Below, one piece after another: positions 9,536 to 17,699 of a stretch of 64,000 nt of DNA. Position numbers and translations under genes: made by a program. Location: positions 10,164-74,163 of the forward strand of contig JAYVOF010000248.1 in NCBI GenBank assembly GCA_043758105.1. Direction: 5' to 3'. Source of the DNA: JANPPS01 sp043758105. Its GTDB lineage: Bacteria > Pseudomonadota > Alphaproteobacteria > Acetobacterales > Acetobacteraceae. The notes beneath the pieces are model-generated. The model ran no database searches. It was not told the DNA's origin and saw only the letters and a program-made list of their open reading frames with translations. Positions within the stretch are counted from its first letter, which is position 1; each line of letters opens with the position of its first letter.

Positions 9536-9908
9536 GAAGCGTTTGGCATTATGGCGGCGAAGTAGCAGCCGAGATTCAGCCAGATTTCTCATTGCGCGGA
9601 ATCACCGAGCCAATTACAATCGTTTCGTAATCAAGACATGAGCGGTTCACATGAAGCCTGCGGAGGTCATCAGGGTCGCTTTTCATCCATTCCGCGAGCG
9701 ACAGGCGCTTCGCTGGCAGGACGCCGAGCGAAAGAGGATCGAAGTCGACGCTGAGACAGACAGTCTTCGTCGACGCTTGCCGATACGGCTGCTGCAGCAA
9801 GGGGGCCGCGCTCTTTTTTGGTGAACTGCCGCGCCGCTCGCCGACTTCGATGGTCGGCCCTTGACGCCCACAGCCCACGGCGCTACCCAGCCGCTCCACC
9901 GCACGGTT
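9536..9908. other. Stretch without a recognisable gene
   Basis: About 370 bases between the AbiEii-pair gene and tRNA-Leu. A minus-strand open frame covers much of it (9576-9899), but its product matches no family I know and it has no convincing ribosome site. It follows a decayed toxin gene, so it may be leftover mobile or defence DNA. The promoter of the tRNA must lie at its right end; no strong -35/-10 pair was evident. Confidence 0.4.
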
Positions 9909-9995
9909 GCCCAGGTGGCGGAATTGGTAGACGCGCAGGTTTCAGGTACCTGTAACCGCAAGGTTGTGAAAGTTCGAGTCTTTTCCTGGGCACCA
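9909..9995 (+). tRNA. tRNA-Leu (anticodon CAG)
   Basis: Acceptor stem GCCCAGG pairs with CCTGGGC, discriminator A, and CCA is encoded. The D-arm has GGAATTGGTAGAC, the anticodon stem CAGGT/ACCTG encloses loop TTCAGGT with anticodon CAG, a long variable arm (class II) follows, and the T-loop is GTTCGAGTC. It reads CUG, the dominant leucine codon in this GC-rich DNA. It lies 21 bases upstream of the RNase D gene, on the same strand. Confidence 0.95.
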
Positions 9996-10016
9996 CCCCT
10001 CTCCTGACGGGCCAAA

Positions 10017-10661
10017 TTGACAACGCAATTCAGCCCGGCGGGCGCCATTCACTTGCATCAGCATGATCTGCCGGACGGGCTCTCGCTCGGTCCGGTCGTG
10101 GCGGTCGATACCGAGACCATGGGCCTCAACCCGCATCGGGACCGCCTCTGTCTCGTGCAGCTTTCGGCCGGTAATGGCGTGGCGCATCTTGTGCAAATCG
10201 TGCCGAAACGGTTCGGCGGCGTGGCGGCGCCCAACCTCGCCCGCCTCATGGCCGACCCGGCAGTCACCAAGCTCATGCATTTCGCCCGGTTCGACGTGGC
10301 CGTGCTGCAACACGCGCTCGGCGTTACCGTCGGCCCCACCAAATGCACCAAGATCGCGGCCAAACTCGTCCGCACCTTCACCGACCGGCATGGCCTCAAG
10401 GACCTCTGCCGCGAGCTGATCGGGGTCGAAGTGTCGAAGCAACAGCAAACCAGTGATTGGGGTGCCGCCGACCTCACCCCGGAACAGCTCGCCTACGCCG
10501 CGTCCGACGTGCTGTATCTGCACGCCCTTTGGGCCAAGCTCGAGGCGCTGCTTATCCGCGAACAGCGGCTGGAATTGGCCCAAGCCTGCTTCGATTTCCT
10601 GCCCACGCGCTGCCGGCTGGACTTGCTCGGCTATGAGACGCCAGACATCTTCGCACATTAG
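10017..10661 (+). CDS. rnd: Ribonuclease D (short, DEDDy exonuclease)
   Basis: A 214-residue 3'-5' exoribonuclease, consisting of the catalytic DEDD domain only and lacking the C-terminal HRDC domains of the E. coli enzyme; this short form is common in alphaproteobacteria. The motifs are visible: VDTETMGL (ExoI), HFARFDVAVL (ExoII) and YAASDVLYL (ExoIII, with Tyr, so DEDDy). It trims tRNA and other small RNA 3' ends. The only start giving this N-terminus is a TTG at 10017, with no strong ribosome site, 21 bases after tRNA-Leu; transcription from the tRNA promoter is likely. Confidence 0.9.
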   Translation: MTTQFSPAGAIHLHQHDLPDGLSLGPVVAVDTETMGLNPHRDRLCLVQLSAGNGVAHLVQIVPKRFGGVAAPNLARLMADPAVTKLMHFARFDVAVLQHALGVTVGPTKCTKIAAKLVRTFTDRHGLKDLCRELIGVEVSKQQQTSDWGAADLTPEQLAYAASDVLYLHALWAKLEALLIREQRLELAQACFDFLPTRCRLDLLGYETPDIFAH

Positions 10662-10727
10662 TTTTGTTACAATCGGTCACCCCGCCTTGGTTGACCCTCC
10701 CCGTGCACCCGCTCATACAAGGGCGTC

Positions 10728-11723
10728 ATGGCTGCCCTGTCCCCCTTCGCCATTCCTGACATGGCCCACACCGATGCCGAGGTCGGCCGTGCGGTCCTAG
10801 CGGCCGAGGCTGCGGGCTTGCGGGCACTCGGCACCACCCTCGGTGCCCCGTTTTCGTCCGCCGTCCAGTGCCTCGCGGACTGCGCCGGGCGGGTCGTGGT
10901 GTCCGGCATCGGCAAGTCCGGCCATGTCGGGCGCAAGATCGCCGCCACCTTCGCCTCCACCGGCACGCCCGCGCTGTTCGTCCATCCGGCCGAGGCCTCG
11001 CATGGTGATCTCGGCATGGTGCTGCCGGGTGACGCGGTGCTGGCCCTCTCTAATAGTGGGGAGACGGCGGAGCTTGCGGATATCGTGGCGCATGCCCGCC
11101 GGTTCGGCCTGCCGCTGATCGCCATCACCGGACGGGCGGACTCGGCCCTGGCGCGCGCCGCCGACGTTCTGTTGCTGCTGCCGCCATCACCGGAGGCGTG
11201 TCCCATGGGGCTCGCGCCGACCACCAGCACCACCATGCAACTGGCGCTGGGCGATGCGCTGGCCGTCGCCCTGCTGACCCGGCGTGGGTTCACGGCGACC
11301 GATTTCTCGGTGAACCACCCCGGGGGCAAACTGGGCGCCCAATTGCGCATGGTGCGGGACCTGATGCATCGGGGTGATGCGGTGCCGCTCGCGCCCCGCA
11401 CGCTCCGGATGGATCAGGCGCTGTTGATCATGACCGGCAAGGGCTTTGGCTGCGTCGGCGCGCTCGAGGCCGATGGCCGGCTGGCGGGGGTGCTCACGGA
11501 CGGAGATTTGCGCCGGGCCATGGGGCCGGACCTGCTGACGCGTAATGTGCAGGACGTGATGAATATCCATCCCCGCACCATCGGCCCGGACGCGTTGGCG
11601 GTGGACGCGCTCCGCGCCATGAACGCCGCACCCCGCCCGGTCACGAGCCTGTTTGTCACCGAGGCCGGCCGGCCCGTCGGCCTGCTGCATGTCCATGACC
11701 TGCTCCGCGCGGGTGTTGCATGA
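10728..11723 (+). CDS. kpsF: KpsF/GutQ family arabinose-5-phosphate isomerase
   Basis: Converts ribulose 5-phosphate to arabinose 5-phosphate, the first step towards Kdo of lipopolysaccharide. The 331-residue protein has an N-terminal SIS sugar-isomerase domain (VVVSGIGKSGHVGRKIAATF, HGDLGM, SNSGETAEL, and NHPGGKLGAQL) and two C-terminal CBS domains (DLMHRGDAVP..., DVMNIHPRTI...). It heads a run of overlapping genes kpsF-lptC-lptA-lptB that serves lipopolysaccharide synthesis and export. Confidence 0.95.
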   Translation: MAALSPFAIPDMAHTDAEVGRAVLAAEAAGLRALGTTLGAPFSSAVQCLADCAGRVVVSGIGKSGHVGRKIAATFASTGTPALFVHPAEASHGDLGMVLPGDAVLALSNSGETAELADIVAHARRFGLPLIAITGRADSALARAADVLLLLPPSPEACPMGLAPTTSTTMQLALGDALAVALLTRRGFTATDFSVNHPGGKLGAQLRMVRDLMHRGDAVPLAPRTLRMDQALLIMTGKGFGCVGALEADGRLAGVLTDGDLRRAMGPDLLTRNVQDVMNIHPRTIGPDALAVDALRAMNAAPRPVTSLFVTEAGRPVGLLHVHDLLRAGVA

Positions 11724-12394
11724 GCGTGGCGCCCCTGGTTCGTCCGCCCCGGATCGAGCGGACGGGCTTGACCACCAAGGGCGGCAGCCTCCGCCGGGGG
11801 CCCAGCAGCGCTGGCATCGCCCGGCGCCGGGTCGTGGTGACGGGGACGAAATGGGCGCTGCCTGCGTTAGCGTTGCTGTTGTTGGCGTCCGTGGCGCTGT
11901 GGCCCGAATTCGCGCGGTTGCGGGACCAGGGCCGGGTCTCGTTCCGCCGCGCCTTCAATTTCGAGGCCGATAGCGGCAAGATGCGGGAGGCGCGGTATCG
12001 TGGCGTCGACGAGCGCGGCCGCCCCTATACGGTCACCGCGGACTGGGCGGTGCAGGCCGGGCCGCAGCGGGTCAATTTGTCTGAGCCGAAGGGCGATCTG
12101 CTACAGGATAGTGGCGGCTGGGTCATGATTCAGGCGCATGATGGCGTGTTTATCCAGCACGCCGGGCAGCTTGATTTGTCGCATGACGTCGTGCTGTACC
12201 GCGATGACGGCACGGTGATGCGGACGCAGGCGGTGGCCATCGACGTGAAGAACGCGGCCGCCGCGACCGAGGAGCGCACCCATGCGGAGGGTCCGTTCGG
12301 CACGCTCGATTCGCAGGGGTTCACCTTGGTGGACAAGGGCGCCGCGATCCAGTTCTACGGTCCCGCCCATCTCGTGGTAAATCAGCAGAAATGA
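11720..12394 (+). CDS. lptC: LPS export ABC transporter periplasmic protein LptC
   Basis: A 224-residue inner-membrane protein with one N-terminal transmembrane helix (ALPALALLLLASVALWPEF, about residues 45-65) and a periplasmic beta-jellyroll-type domain (SGKMREARYRGVDERGRPYT, DGVFIQHAGQLDLSHDVVLY). It passes lipopolysaccharide from LptBFG to LptA. Identity rests on the fold pattern plus position: it overlaps kpsF and lptA by four bases at each end (ATGA), which implies coupled translation. The LptF and LptG permeases are not in this window. Confidence 0.88.
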   Translation: MSVAPLVRPPRIERTGLTTKGGSLRRGPSSAGIARRRVVVTGTKWALPALALLLLASVALWPEFARLRDQGRVSFRRAFNFEADSGKMREARYRGVDERGRPYTVTADWAVQAGPQRVNLSEPKGDLLQDSGGWVMIQAHDGVFIQHAGQLDLSHDVVLYRDDGTVMRTQAVAIDVKNAAAATEERTHAEGPFGTLDSQGFTLVDKGAAIQFYGPAHLVVNQQK

Positions 12395-13350
12395 AATATT
12401 GGCTTTATGTTGGCGTGGTGCTCGCCGGTGCGCCCGGGCTTTCCCACGCGTCGGCGCAGGGCATCGACATGTCGAAGGGCGGTTCGGTCGATGTGACCGC
12501 GCGCGACGGGATGGAATGGCGGCAGAACGAACAGGTGGTGATCGCCAATGGCGACGCGCGCGCTGTCCGTGGCGACGTGACGGTGACGGCCGACCGGCTG
12601 ATTGCGCATTACCGGCGCAAGGCCGCGGCAGCTGGCGCGCCGGCTGCCGCTCCCGCCCCCACCTCGATCCCCGCTACGGCGGGGGCGGACACCGGCAGCA
12701 ATGAAATCTATCGGCTGGAAGCGATGGGGCACGTTCACATCTTCACCGCGACCGACCTCGCCGTGGGTGACCGCGCCATCTACGACATTGACCAGGCGCT
12801 GCTGCTGATGACGGGGACGGGTCTCAAGATCACCACGCCGCAGCAGATTTTGACGGCGCGGGACAGCATGGAGTATTATTCGCAGAAGCACATGTCGGTC
12901 GGCCGCGGCCTGGCCACGGTGACGACGGCGGATGGCCGCCGGCTCTCCGGCGATACGCTCGTGGGCTATACGGTGCCCGATGCGCCCGGCGCGAAACCTG
13001 CGGAACCGAAACCGGTGAAAGCGGCGGCCAAGCCCGGCGCGGACCCGCTGCAATCTTCGGGTAAGCTGCAGCGGGTCGAGGCGTTCGGACACGTGGAGGT
13101 GCGGACCGCAACCGAGACGTTCCGCGGTCAGCGCGGCGTGTATGTGGCGGATACGCAAATCGCACGGCTGGCCGGGGACGTGCACGTGACGCGCGGACAG
13201 AACCAGCTGAATGGCGATGAGGCGCTGATCAACATGAAGACGGGCATCTATACGCTGAGCCGCGCGCCCGGCGGGCGGGTAGAGGGTCTGGTCGTGCCGA
13301 ACGACACGTCGATGAACAGCGATAAATCCAAGCCGGCCAGCCCCAGATGA
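12391..13350 (+). CDS. lptA: LPS transport periplasmic protein LptA
   Basis: A 319-residue secreted protein (signal peptide ending near SHASAQ) that forms the periplasmic bridge for lipopolysaccharide. It has the OstA-type beta-strand pattern (VVIANGDARAVRGDVTVTADRLIAHY; IYRLEAMGHVHIFTATDLAVGD; LQRVEAFGHVEVRTATETFRG; NQLNGDEALINMKTG). It is much longer than the roughly 185-residue E. coli LptA because of an Ala/Pro-rich insert near residues 70-100 and an Ala/Lys/Pro-rich linker near 195-215. It overlaps lptC and lptB by four bases. Confidence 0.88.
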   Translation: MKYWLYVGVVLAGAPGLSHASAQGIDMSKGGSVDVTARDGMEWRQNEQVVIANGDARAVRGDVTVTADRLIAHYRRKAAAAGAPAAAPAPTSIPATAGADTGSNEIYRLEAMGHVHIFTATDLAVGDRAIYDIDQALLLMTGTGLKITTPQQILTARDSMEYYSQKHMSVGRGLATVTTADGRRLSGDTLVGYTVPDAPGAKPAEPKPVKAAAKPGADPLQSSGKLQRVEAFGHVEVRTATETFRGQRGVYVADTQIARLAGDVHVTRGQNQLNGDEALINMKTGIYTLSRAPGGRVEGLVVPNDTSMNSDKSKPASPR

Positions 13351-14099
13351 CGGACCCGTTGCGGGTGGTGCCGGGGGCGGCCGGATTGGTGGCGACGGCG
13401 GTCGGTAAGACCTATAAAAAACGGCCGGTGGTGCGCAACGTCACGATCCACGTCCGCCGCGGGGAGGCGGTGGGGTTGCTCGGCCCGAATGGTGCCGGCA
13501 AGACGACGACGTTCTACATGATCGTGGGCCTGGTCCGGCCCGATACGGGCGCCATCAGCCTCGATGGCCATGATATCACCGGGCTGCCGATGTACCGGCG
13601 GGCGCGGCTGGGGATCGGCTATCTGCCGCAGGAGGCCAGCGTGTTCCGCGGCCTCAATGTCGAGCAGAACATCATGGCGGCGCTCGAGGTGGTGGAGCCG
13701 GACCATGGCCGCCGGGCGATGATGGTGGATGAGTTGCTGACGGAGTTCGGCATCGGCCATTTGCGCCGCACGCCGTCGCTGGCGCTGTCGGGCGGGGAGC
13801 GGCGCCGGGTGGAGATCGCCCGGGCGCTGGCGTCCCAACCCGGTTATATTCTGTTGGACGAGCCGCTGGCCGGCATCGACCCGATTGCGGTCGGTGAGAT
13901 CCGTGACCTGGTCGGCCATCTGAAGGACCGCGGCATCGGGGTGCTGATCACCGATCATAACGTCCGGGAAACGCTGGAGATTATCGACCGCGCCTATATC
14001 ATGCATGACGGGCAGGTGCTGATGGAGGGCCGTCCCGATGAAGTGGTGGCGCATGAGGACGTGCGGCGGGTGTATCTCGGTGAGAGGTTTAGCCTTTAG
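13347..14099 (+). CDS. lptB: LPS export ABC transporter ATP-binding protein LptB
   Basis: The cytoplasmic ATPase that powers lipopolysaccharide extraction. In 250 residues it shows Walker A (GPNGAGKTT), Q-loop region (YLPQEASVF, the PQE typical of LptB), ABC signature (LSGGERRRVEIARAL), Walker B (YILLDEPLAGIDP) and switch histidine (LITDHNVRETL). Four-base overlap with lptA. It is followed 23 bases later by rpoN, the same gene order as in many proteobacteria. Confidence 0.97.
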   Translation: MTDPLRVVPGAAGLVATAVGKTYKKRPVVRNVTIHVRRGEAVGLLGPNGAGKTTTFYMIVGLVRPDTGAISLDGHDITGLPMYRRARLGIGYLPQEASVFRGLNVEQNIMAALEVVEPDHGRRAMMVDELLTEFGIGHLRRTPSLALSGGERRRVEIARALASQPGYILLDEPLAGIDPIAVGEIRDLVGHLKDRGIGVLITDHNVRETLEIIDRAYIMHDGQVLMEGRPDEVVAHEDVRRVYLGERFSL

Positions 14100-14122
14100 A
14101 CTTTTGATGTAGTCTGTTTGTC

Positions 14123-15604
14123 ATGGGGATCGGTCCACGGCTCGAATTCAGGCAGACGCAATCACTGGTCATGACGCCGCAGCTGCGTCAGGCGATCAAG
14201 CTGCTGCAATTTACCAACCTCGAGGCGGCCGCGTTCGTCGAAGACGAGCTGGAGCGCAATCCCTTGCTGGAGCGGGATGAGCGTTCCGATGTGATTCCCG
14301 AACAGCCCGCACCGGATCAACGGCTGGAGCGGCTGGACGGGATGGACGCCGCGGCGTTGATTCAGGGCGAGAAGCTGCCGGACGCCGTCGGTGCGGAGGC
14401 GAATAGCAGCTTCGAGGGCAACAGCTTCGACACGGGCGGCAGCGCCGATGGGTATGCCCAAGCGTCGCGCGGGTCCCGGGGCGAGGGCGATGAGCGCGGC
14501 ATTGATGATCTGGCGGCGGCCCCCCGGTCGTTGCGGACGCATCTGAGCGAGCAGATCCGGCTTGGTTTTCCCGATGCCGGCGACCGGATGATTTGCGGGC
14601 AATTCTTGGGGCTGATGGACGGGGCCGGGCGGGTCGAAATCGGCAATGCGGAGCTGGCGCGGGCCCTGGGCGTCGAGGAGGCGCGGGTGGCGCGTATTCG
14701 CACGGCGATGCAGCGCTTCGATCCGCCGGGCCTGTTTGCGCAGAATTTGCGGGAGTGCTTGGCGGCGCAACTGGCAGACCTCAATCGACTCGATCCTGCG
14801 ATGGACCGGTTGCTCGATAACCTCGAGATGCTGGCCCGGCGCGATTTGCGCGGGTTGATGCAGGTCTGCGAGGTCGATTCCGAGGATTTGGCCGAGATGA
14901 TCGGTGAAATACGCGCGCTCAATCCCAAGCCGGCCGCGGGATTCGACGTGTTGCCGCCGCAGCAGGTGATTCCGGACGTGCTGATGCGTGCAGCCCCGGA
15001 TGGCAGTTGGTTGCTGGAGCTCAATCCGGACACCATGCCGCGCGTGTTGGTTAATCAGGCCTATCACGCCCGAATCTCGGCGCGCGCCGACCGGGAAAGC
15101 CGGACCTTCCTCGGCGAAAACCTGTCGAGTGCAAATTGGCTCGTGAAGTCGCTGCAGCAGCGCGCGAACACGATTTTGAAAGTCGCAGCAGAAGTTGTAA
15201 AGCAGCAGGATGGGTTCTTTAGGCAGGGCGTCGGTTATTTGCGTCCGCTGATCTTACGCGATGTCGCGGGTGCGGTGGAGATGCATGAGAGCACCGTCAG
15301 CCGAGTGACCGCGAATAAGTATATCGCGACGCCACGCGGCGTGTTTGAATTGAAATACTTCTTTACCGCCTCCATCAACGCCGTGGCGGGGGGCGAAAGC
15401 CATAGCGCGGAGGCGGTGCGGCACCGGATACGTGCCATGATCGGGGCCGAAAATGCCGGGGATGTGCTGTCCGACGATGCGATTGTTACTGCTTTAAGAC
15501 GGGAAGGCGTGGACATCGCGCGTAGAACGGTGGCCAAATACCGGGACGCGTTGCGCATTCCGTCATCGGTGCAGCGCAAACGGGAAAAGGCGATGTCGGC
15601 CTAA
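14123..15604 (+). CDS. rpoN: RNA polymerase sigma-54 factor
   Basis: A 493-residue sigma factor for enhancer-dependent promoters (nitrogen and other responses). Region I is Gln/Leu rich (RQTQSLVMTPQLRQAIKLLQ), region II is acidic and glycine-rich (about residues 50-125), and region III holds the core-binding part, the HTH (VAGAVEMHESTVSRVTANKY) and the near-C-terminal RpoN box (ARRTVAKYRDAL) that binds the -24 element. It may have its own promoter in the 23-base gap or within lptB, but it also could be read from the lpt operon. Confidence 0.97.
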   Translation: MGIGPRLEFRQTQSLVMTPQLRQAIKLLQFTNLEAAAFVEDELERNPLLERDERSDVIPEQPAPDQRLERLDGMDAAALIQGEKLPDAVGAEANSSFEGNSFDTGGSADGYAQASRGSRGEGDERGIDDLAAAPRSLRTHLSEQIRLGFPDAGDRMICGQFLGLMDGAGRVEIGNAELARALGVEEARVARIRTAMQRFDPPGLFAQNLRECLAAQLADLNRLDPAMDRLLDNLEMLARRDLRGLMQVCEVDSEDLAEMIGEIRALNPKPAAGFDVLPPQQVIPDVLMRAAPDGSWLLELNPDTMPRVLVNQAYHARISARADRESRTFLGENLSSANWLVKSLQQRANTILKVAAEVVKQQDGFFRQGVGYLRPLILRDVAGAVEMHESTVSRVTANKYIATPRGVFELKYFFTASINAVAGGESHSAEAVRHRIRAMIGAENAGDVLSDDAIVTALRREGVDIARRTVAKYRDALRIPSSVQRKREKAMSA

Positions 15605-15627
15605 TCCCACCACCAGGGAGCGTGTTC

Positions 15628-16221
15628 ATGCAACTCACCGTTTCGGGCAAGCAGGTCGAACTTTCCGATGCCCTGCGGGATCGGGTGTCGCAGCAACTCG
15701 ACGTGATTGCTGGTAAGTATTTCGACCACGCGCTGGAGGCGAGCGTCACATTTAGCCGGGCACGGAGCTTTTTTACATGCGATATCAATGTCCACGCTGG
15801 GCGGGGCCTGACATTGCGCGGCGAAGGGGAGGCGGCGGACGCGCATGGTGCGTTCGATGACGCCGCCGAACACATCGCCAAGCGGCTCCGGCGGTACCGC
15901 CGCCGGGTAAACGACCACGCCCGCGACCTGGTGCATCGCGCCCGTCCTGAAACCGGGCGGCAATATGTGCTTCGTCAGGAGGAGGATGCGACGCGGGCTC
16001 CCACCGACCAATCCCCCGCGTATGCCACGGTGATCGCCGAGAGTACTGCCGATATCAACACATTAACGGTGGGCGAAGCGGTGATGCGCATGGATCTAGC
16101 AGATCAGCAGATCCTTATGTTCCGCAACAGCTCGACGACCGAACTCAACGTCGTTTATCGACGCACGGACGGCCACATCGGCTGGATCGACGCCGGTGGG
16201 GGAAACGGCCGCGCCGGCTGA
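15628..16221 (+). CDS. hpf: Long-form ribosome hibernation promoting factor
   Basis: A 197-residue protein that dimerises idle 70S ribosomes into 100S particles. The N-terminal S30AE domain (MQLTVSGKQVELSDALRDRV...) is joined by a variable linker to the C-terminal dimerisation domain (VGEAVMRMDLADQQILMFRN...VVYRRTDGHIGWID). The ATG at 15628 has GGGAG seven bases upstream; a GTG at 15622 would put the start too close to that site. It follows rpoN by 23 bases, as in many proteobacteria, although the usual next gene ptsN is missing here. Confidence 0.94.
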   Translation: MQLTVSGKQVELSDALRDRVSQQLDVIAGKYFDHALEASVTFSRARSFFTCDINVHAGRGLTLRGEGEAADAHGAFDDAAEHIAKRLRRYRRRVNDHARDLVHRARPETGRQYVLRQEEDATRAPTDQSPAYATVIAESTADINTLTVGEAVMRMDLADQQILMFRNSSTTELNVVYRRTDGHIGWIDAGGGNGRAG

Positions 16222-16225
16222 CGAC

Positions 16226-16504
16226 CTAGTGCACGAGTGAGGGGATCATCTCGTGCTGGACGATGGCTTGGAGGGCGAGATCGCGGTCTGCGGCGACGGC
16301 CATGGGGGAGCCGTCGGCGGCGAAGATCGCAAACGCGGTCGTGCCGTCCATCCACACTGGCTTGACATACGCCAGCTCTGCCATGCCCAGCGCCATGAGC
16401 TGCGCCTGCGTTACCTTTCGGATGTCCACGATGGCCGGGAGGCTATCGGTCATGGCTGGGTCGCCCAAAACGGGGTCCATAAAGCTCGAATCATTCATGT
16501 CCAT
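16226..16504 (-). CDS. DUF1150 family protein
   Basis: A 92-residue protein with the DUF1150 pattern (LMALGMAELAYVKPVW, FAIFAADGSPMAVA, RDLALQAIVQHEMIPSLVH). The family is confined mainly to alphaproteobacteria and typically follows a small heat-shock protein gene, as here: hsp20 ends 106 bases upstream on the same strand. Function unknown; a role with the Hsp20 chaperone is an inference from this conserved pairing. It converges on hpf with only 4 bases between the stops. Confidence 0.85.
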   Translation of the reverse strand: MDMNDSSFMDPVLGDPAMTDSLPAIVDIRKVTQAQLMALGMAELAYVKPVWMDGTTAFAIFAADGSPMAVAADRDLALQAIVQHEMIPSLVH

Positions 16505-16609
16505 GCTGATTGACCTTCGTTAATACGGGTCGCCCTCAGGTAACGAGCGGAGATCCGTTAAGTTCACGCCCCATAATGCAAGCGTGATCGTTTCCACCAT
16601 TGAAGGAGG

Positions 16610-17056
16610 TTATTCGGTATTGCCGTCTACAACCGGAGTGCGAACACGCTTCGTTATTTCGATCGTCTTCACGCGCACTTCTGGTTGTGGCCGCGCCAGA
16701 TCGATATGCAGGAGGCCGTTATCGAGCCAAGCCCCCTTGACCTCGATGCTTTCCGCCAGGACGAACGCGCGCTGGAACTGCCGGGCGGCGATGCCGCGAT
16801 GCAGGTAGACCTTGTCTGAATCAGCATCGTTTTGACGCCCCCGGATGACGAGTTGGTTGTCCTCTTGCGTGATCTGGAGGTCGTCCATCGTGAAACCGGC
16901 GACCGCCAGAGTAATCCGCAGACCGCTTGGCCCGGTCTGTTCGATATTATAGGGGGGATACCCGTCAGCCGTCGTTTTGGATGCACGCTCGAGCATTTGC
17001 TCGAGGTGATCGAAGCCGAGGAACATGGGCGAGGTGAACATACGCGTGGTGGACAT
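16610..17056 (-). CDS. Hsp20 family small heat-shock protein
   Basis: A 148-residue ATP-independent holdase. The alpha-crystallin domain runs about residues 35-130 (YNIEQTGPSGLRITLAVAGF, LVIRGRQ, YLHRGIAARQFQRAFVLA, GLLHIDLAR), with the tail IEITKRV standing in for the I-x-I/V oligomerisation motif. The ATG at 17056 is preceded by AAGGAGGA, a near-perfect ribosome site. A heat-shock-like promoter lies 60-90 bases upstream. It is followed by DUF1150. Confidence 0.94.
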   Translation of the reverse strand: MSTTRMFTSPMFLGFDHLEQMLERASKTTADGYPPYNIEQTGPSGLRITLAVAGFTMDDLQITQEDNQLVIRGRQNDADSDKVYLHRGIAARQFQRAFVLAESIEVKGAWLDNGLLHIDLARPQPEVRVKTIEITKRVRTPVVDGNTE

Positions 17057-17116
17057 CGGGCCTCCTCCTTAGAGCGAAGCGGAGATGGCGCCCAAGATCG
17101 GCACGCCTTCGCACCC

Positions 17117-17146
17117 TATGTTGGCCATCGCAGCACCAGCTTCAAG
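17117..17146 (-). promoter_or_regulatory. Candidate sigma-32 (heat-shock) promoter of hsp20
   Basis: On the minus strand CTTGAAG and CCAACATA are separated by 15 bases. This resembles the RpoH consensus (CTTGAAA, 13-17 bases, CCCCATNT). It stands 60-90 bases upstream of hsp20, where such a promoter is expected. The -10 half is a partial match only. Confidence 0.45.
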
Positions 17147-17186
17147 ATACATTGAATGCGGTCGTCGCTCGCGTTACATCGGCGCG

Positions 17187-17699
17187 ATGCTCCCCATTTT
17201 ACGACCGCCCCACCCCGCGCTTCGCGCCAAGACGCGCCGGGTCGGCCCGGAACACGCCGAACAGCTGCACACGCTGATTCCACAAATGTTCGAGACGATG
17301 TATGCCGCCCCCGGCATCGGCCTCGCCGCGCCGCAAATCGGCGTGGCACTGCGGCTGGCGATCGTCGATCTGCAAAAGGACGACAAGCCCACGCCGATCG
17401 TGCTGATCAATCCCGAGATCATCGCGGTGTCCGAACAATGGGCGGTGCGGGAAGAGGGCTGCCTGTCCCTGCCCGGCCACTACGCCGATGTGAGCCGCCC
17501 GGCCGAGGTGCGGGTGCGCTATGCGGACGCGGCGGGTCTCCACCACGAGATTGCCGCGGATGGCCTATTCGCGGCCTGCCTCCAGCATGAAATCGATCAT
17601 TTGGACGGCGTGCTGTTCGTCGATCACCTGAGCCCCCTCAAACGCAATATGATTTTGCGTAAATTGGCCAAGGAACAGAAGCTCCGGGCGGCGGAATGA
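17187..17699 (+). CDS. def: Peptide deformylase
   Basis: Removes the N-formyl group from new proteins. All three metal/active-site motifs are present in the 170-residue protein: GIGLAAPQIG, EEGCLSLPG and QHEIDHLDG (the HExxH variant). I start it at the ATG at 17187 (MLPILRPPHPALR), which gives the normal family length; upstream in-frame codons to 17085 would add 34 unrelated residues. It overlaps fmt by four bases (ATGA), the classic def-fmt operon. Confidence 0.96.
   Translation: MLPILRPPHPALRAKTRRVGPEHAEQLHTLIPQMFETMYAAPGIGLAAPQIGVALRLAIVDLQKDDKPTPIVLINPEIIAVSEQWAVREEGCLSLPGHYADVSRPAEVRVRYADAAGLHHEIAADGLFAACLQHEIDHLDGVLFVDHLSPLKRNMILRKLAKEQKLRAAE

Noticed and set aside
9576..9899. Minus-strand open frame of 107 codons in the gap before tRNA-Leu
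   Set aside because: No family resemblance, no ribosome site, and it lies in DNA that looks like decayed accessory sequence. Reported as an empty stretch instead.
14098..14114. Inverted repeat AGACT/AGTCT between lptB and rpoN as a terminator
   Set aside because: Only five base pairs with no U-tract, and the genes are likely cotranscribed.
10728..16221. lptC-lptA-lptB-rpoN-hpf block as something unusual
   Set aside because: It is the standard proteobacterial order; only the absence of ptsN after hpf differs.
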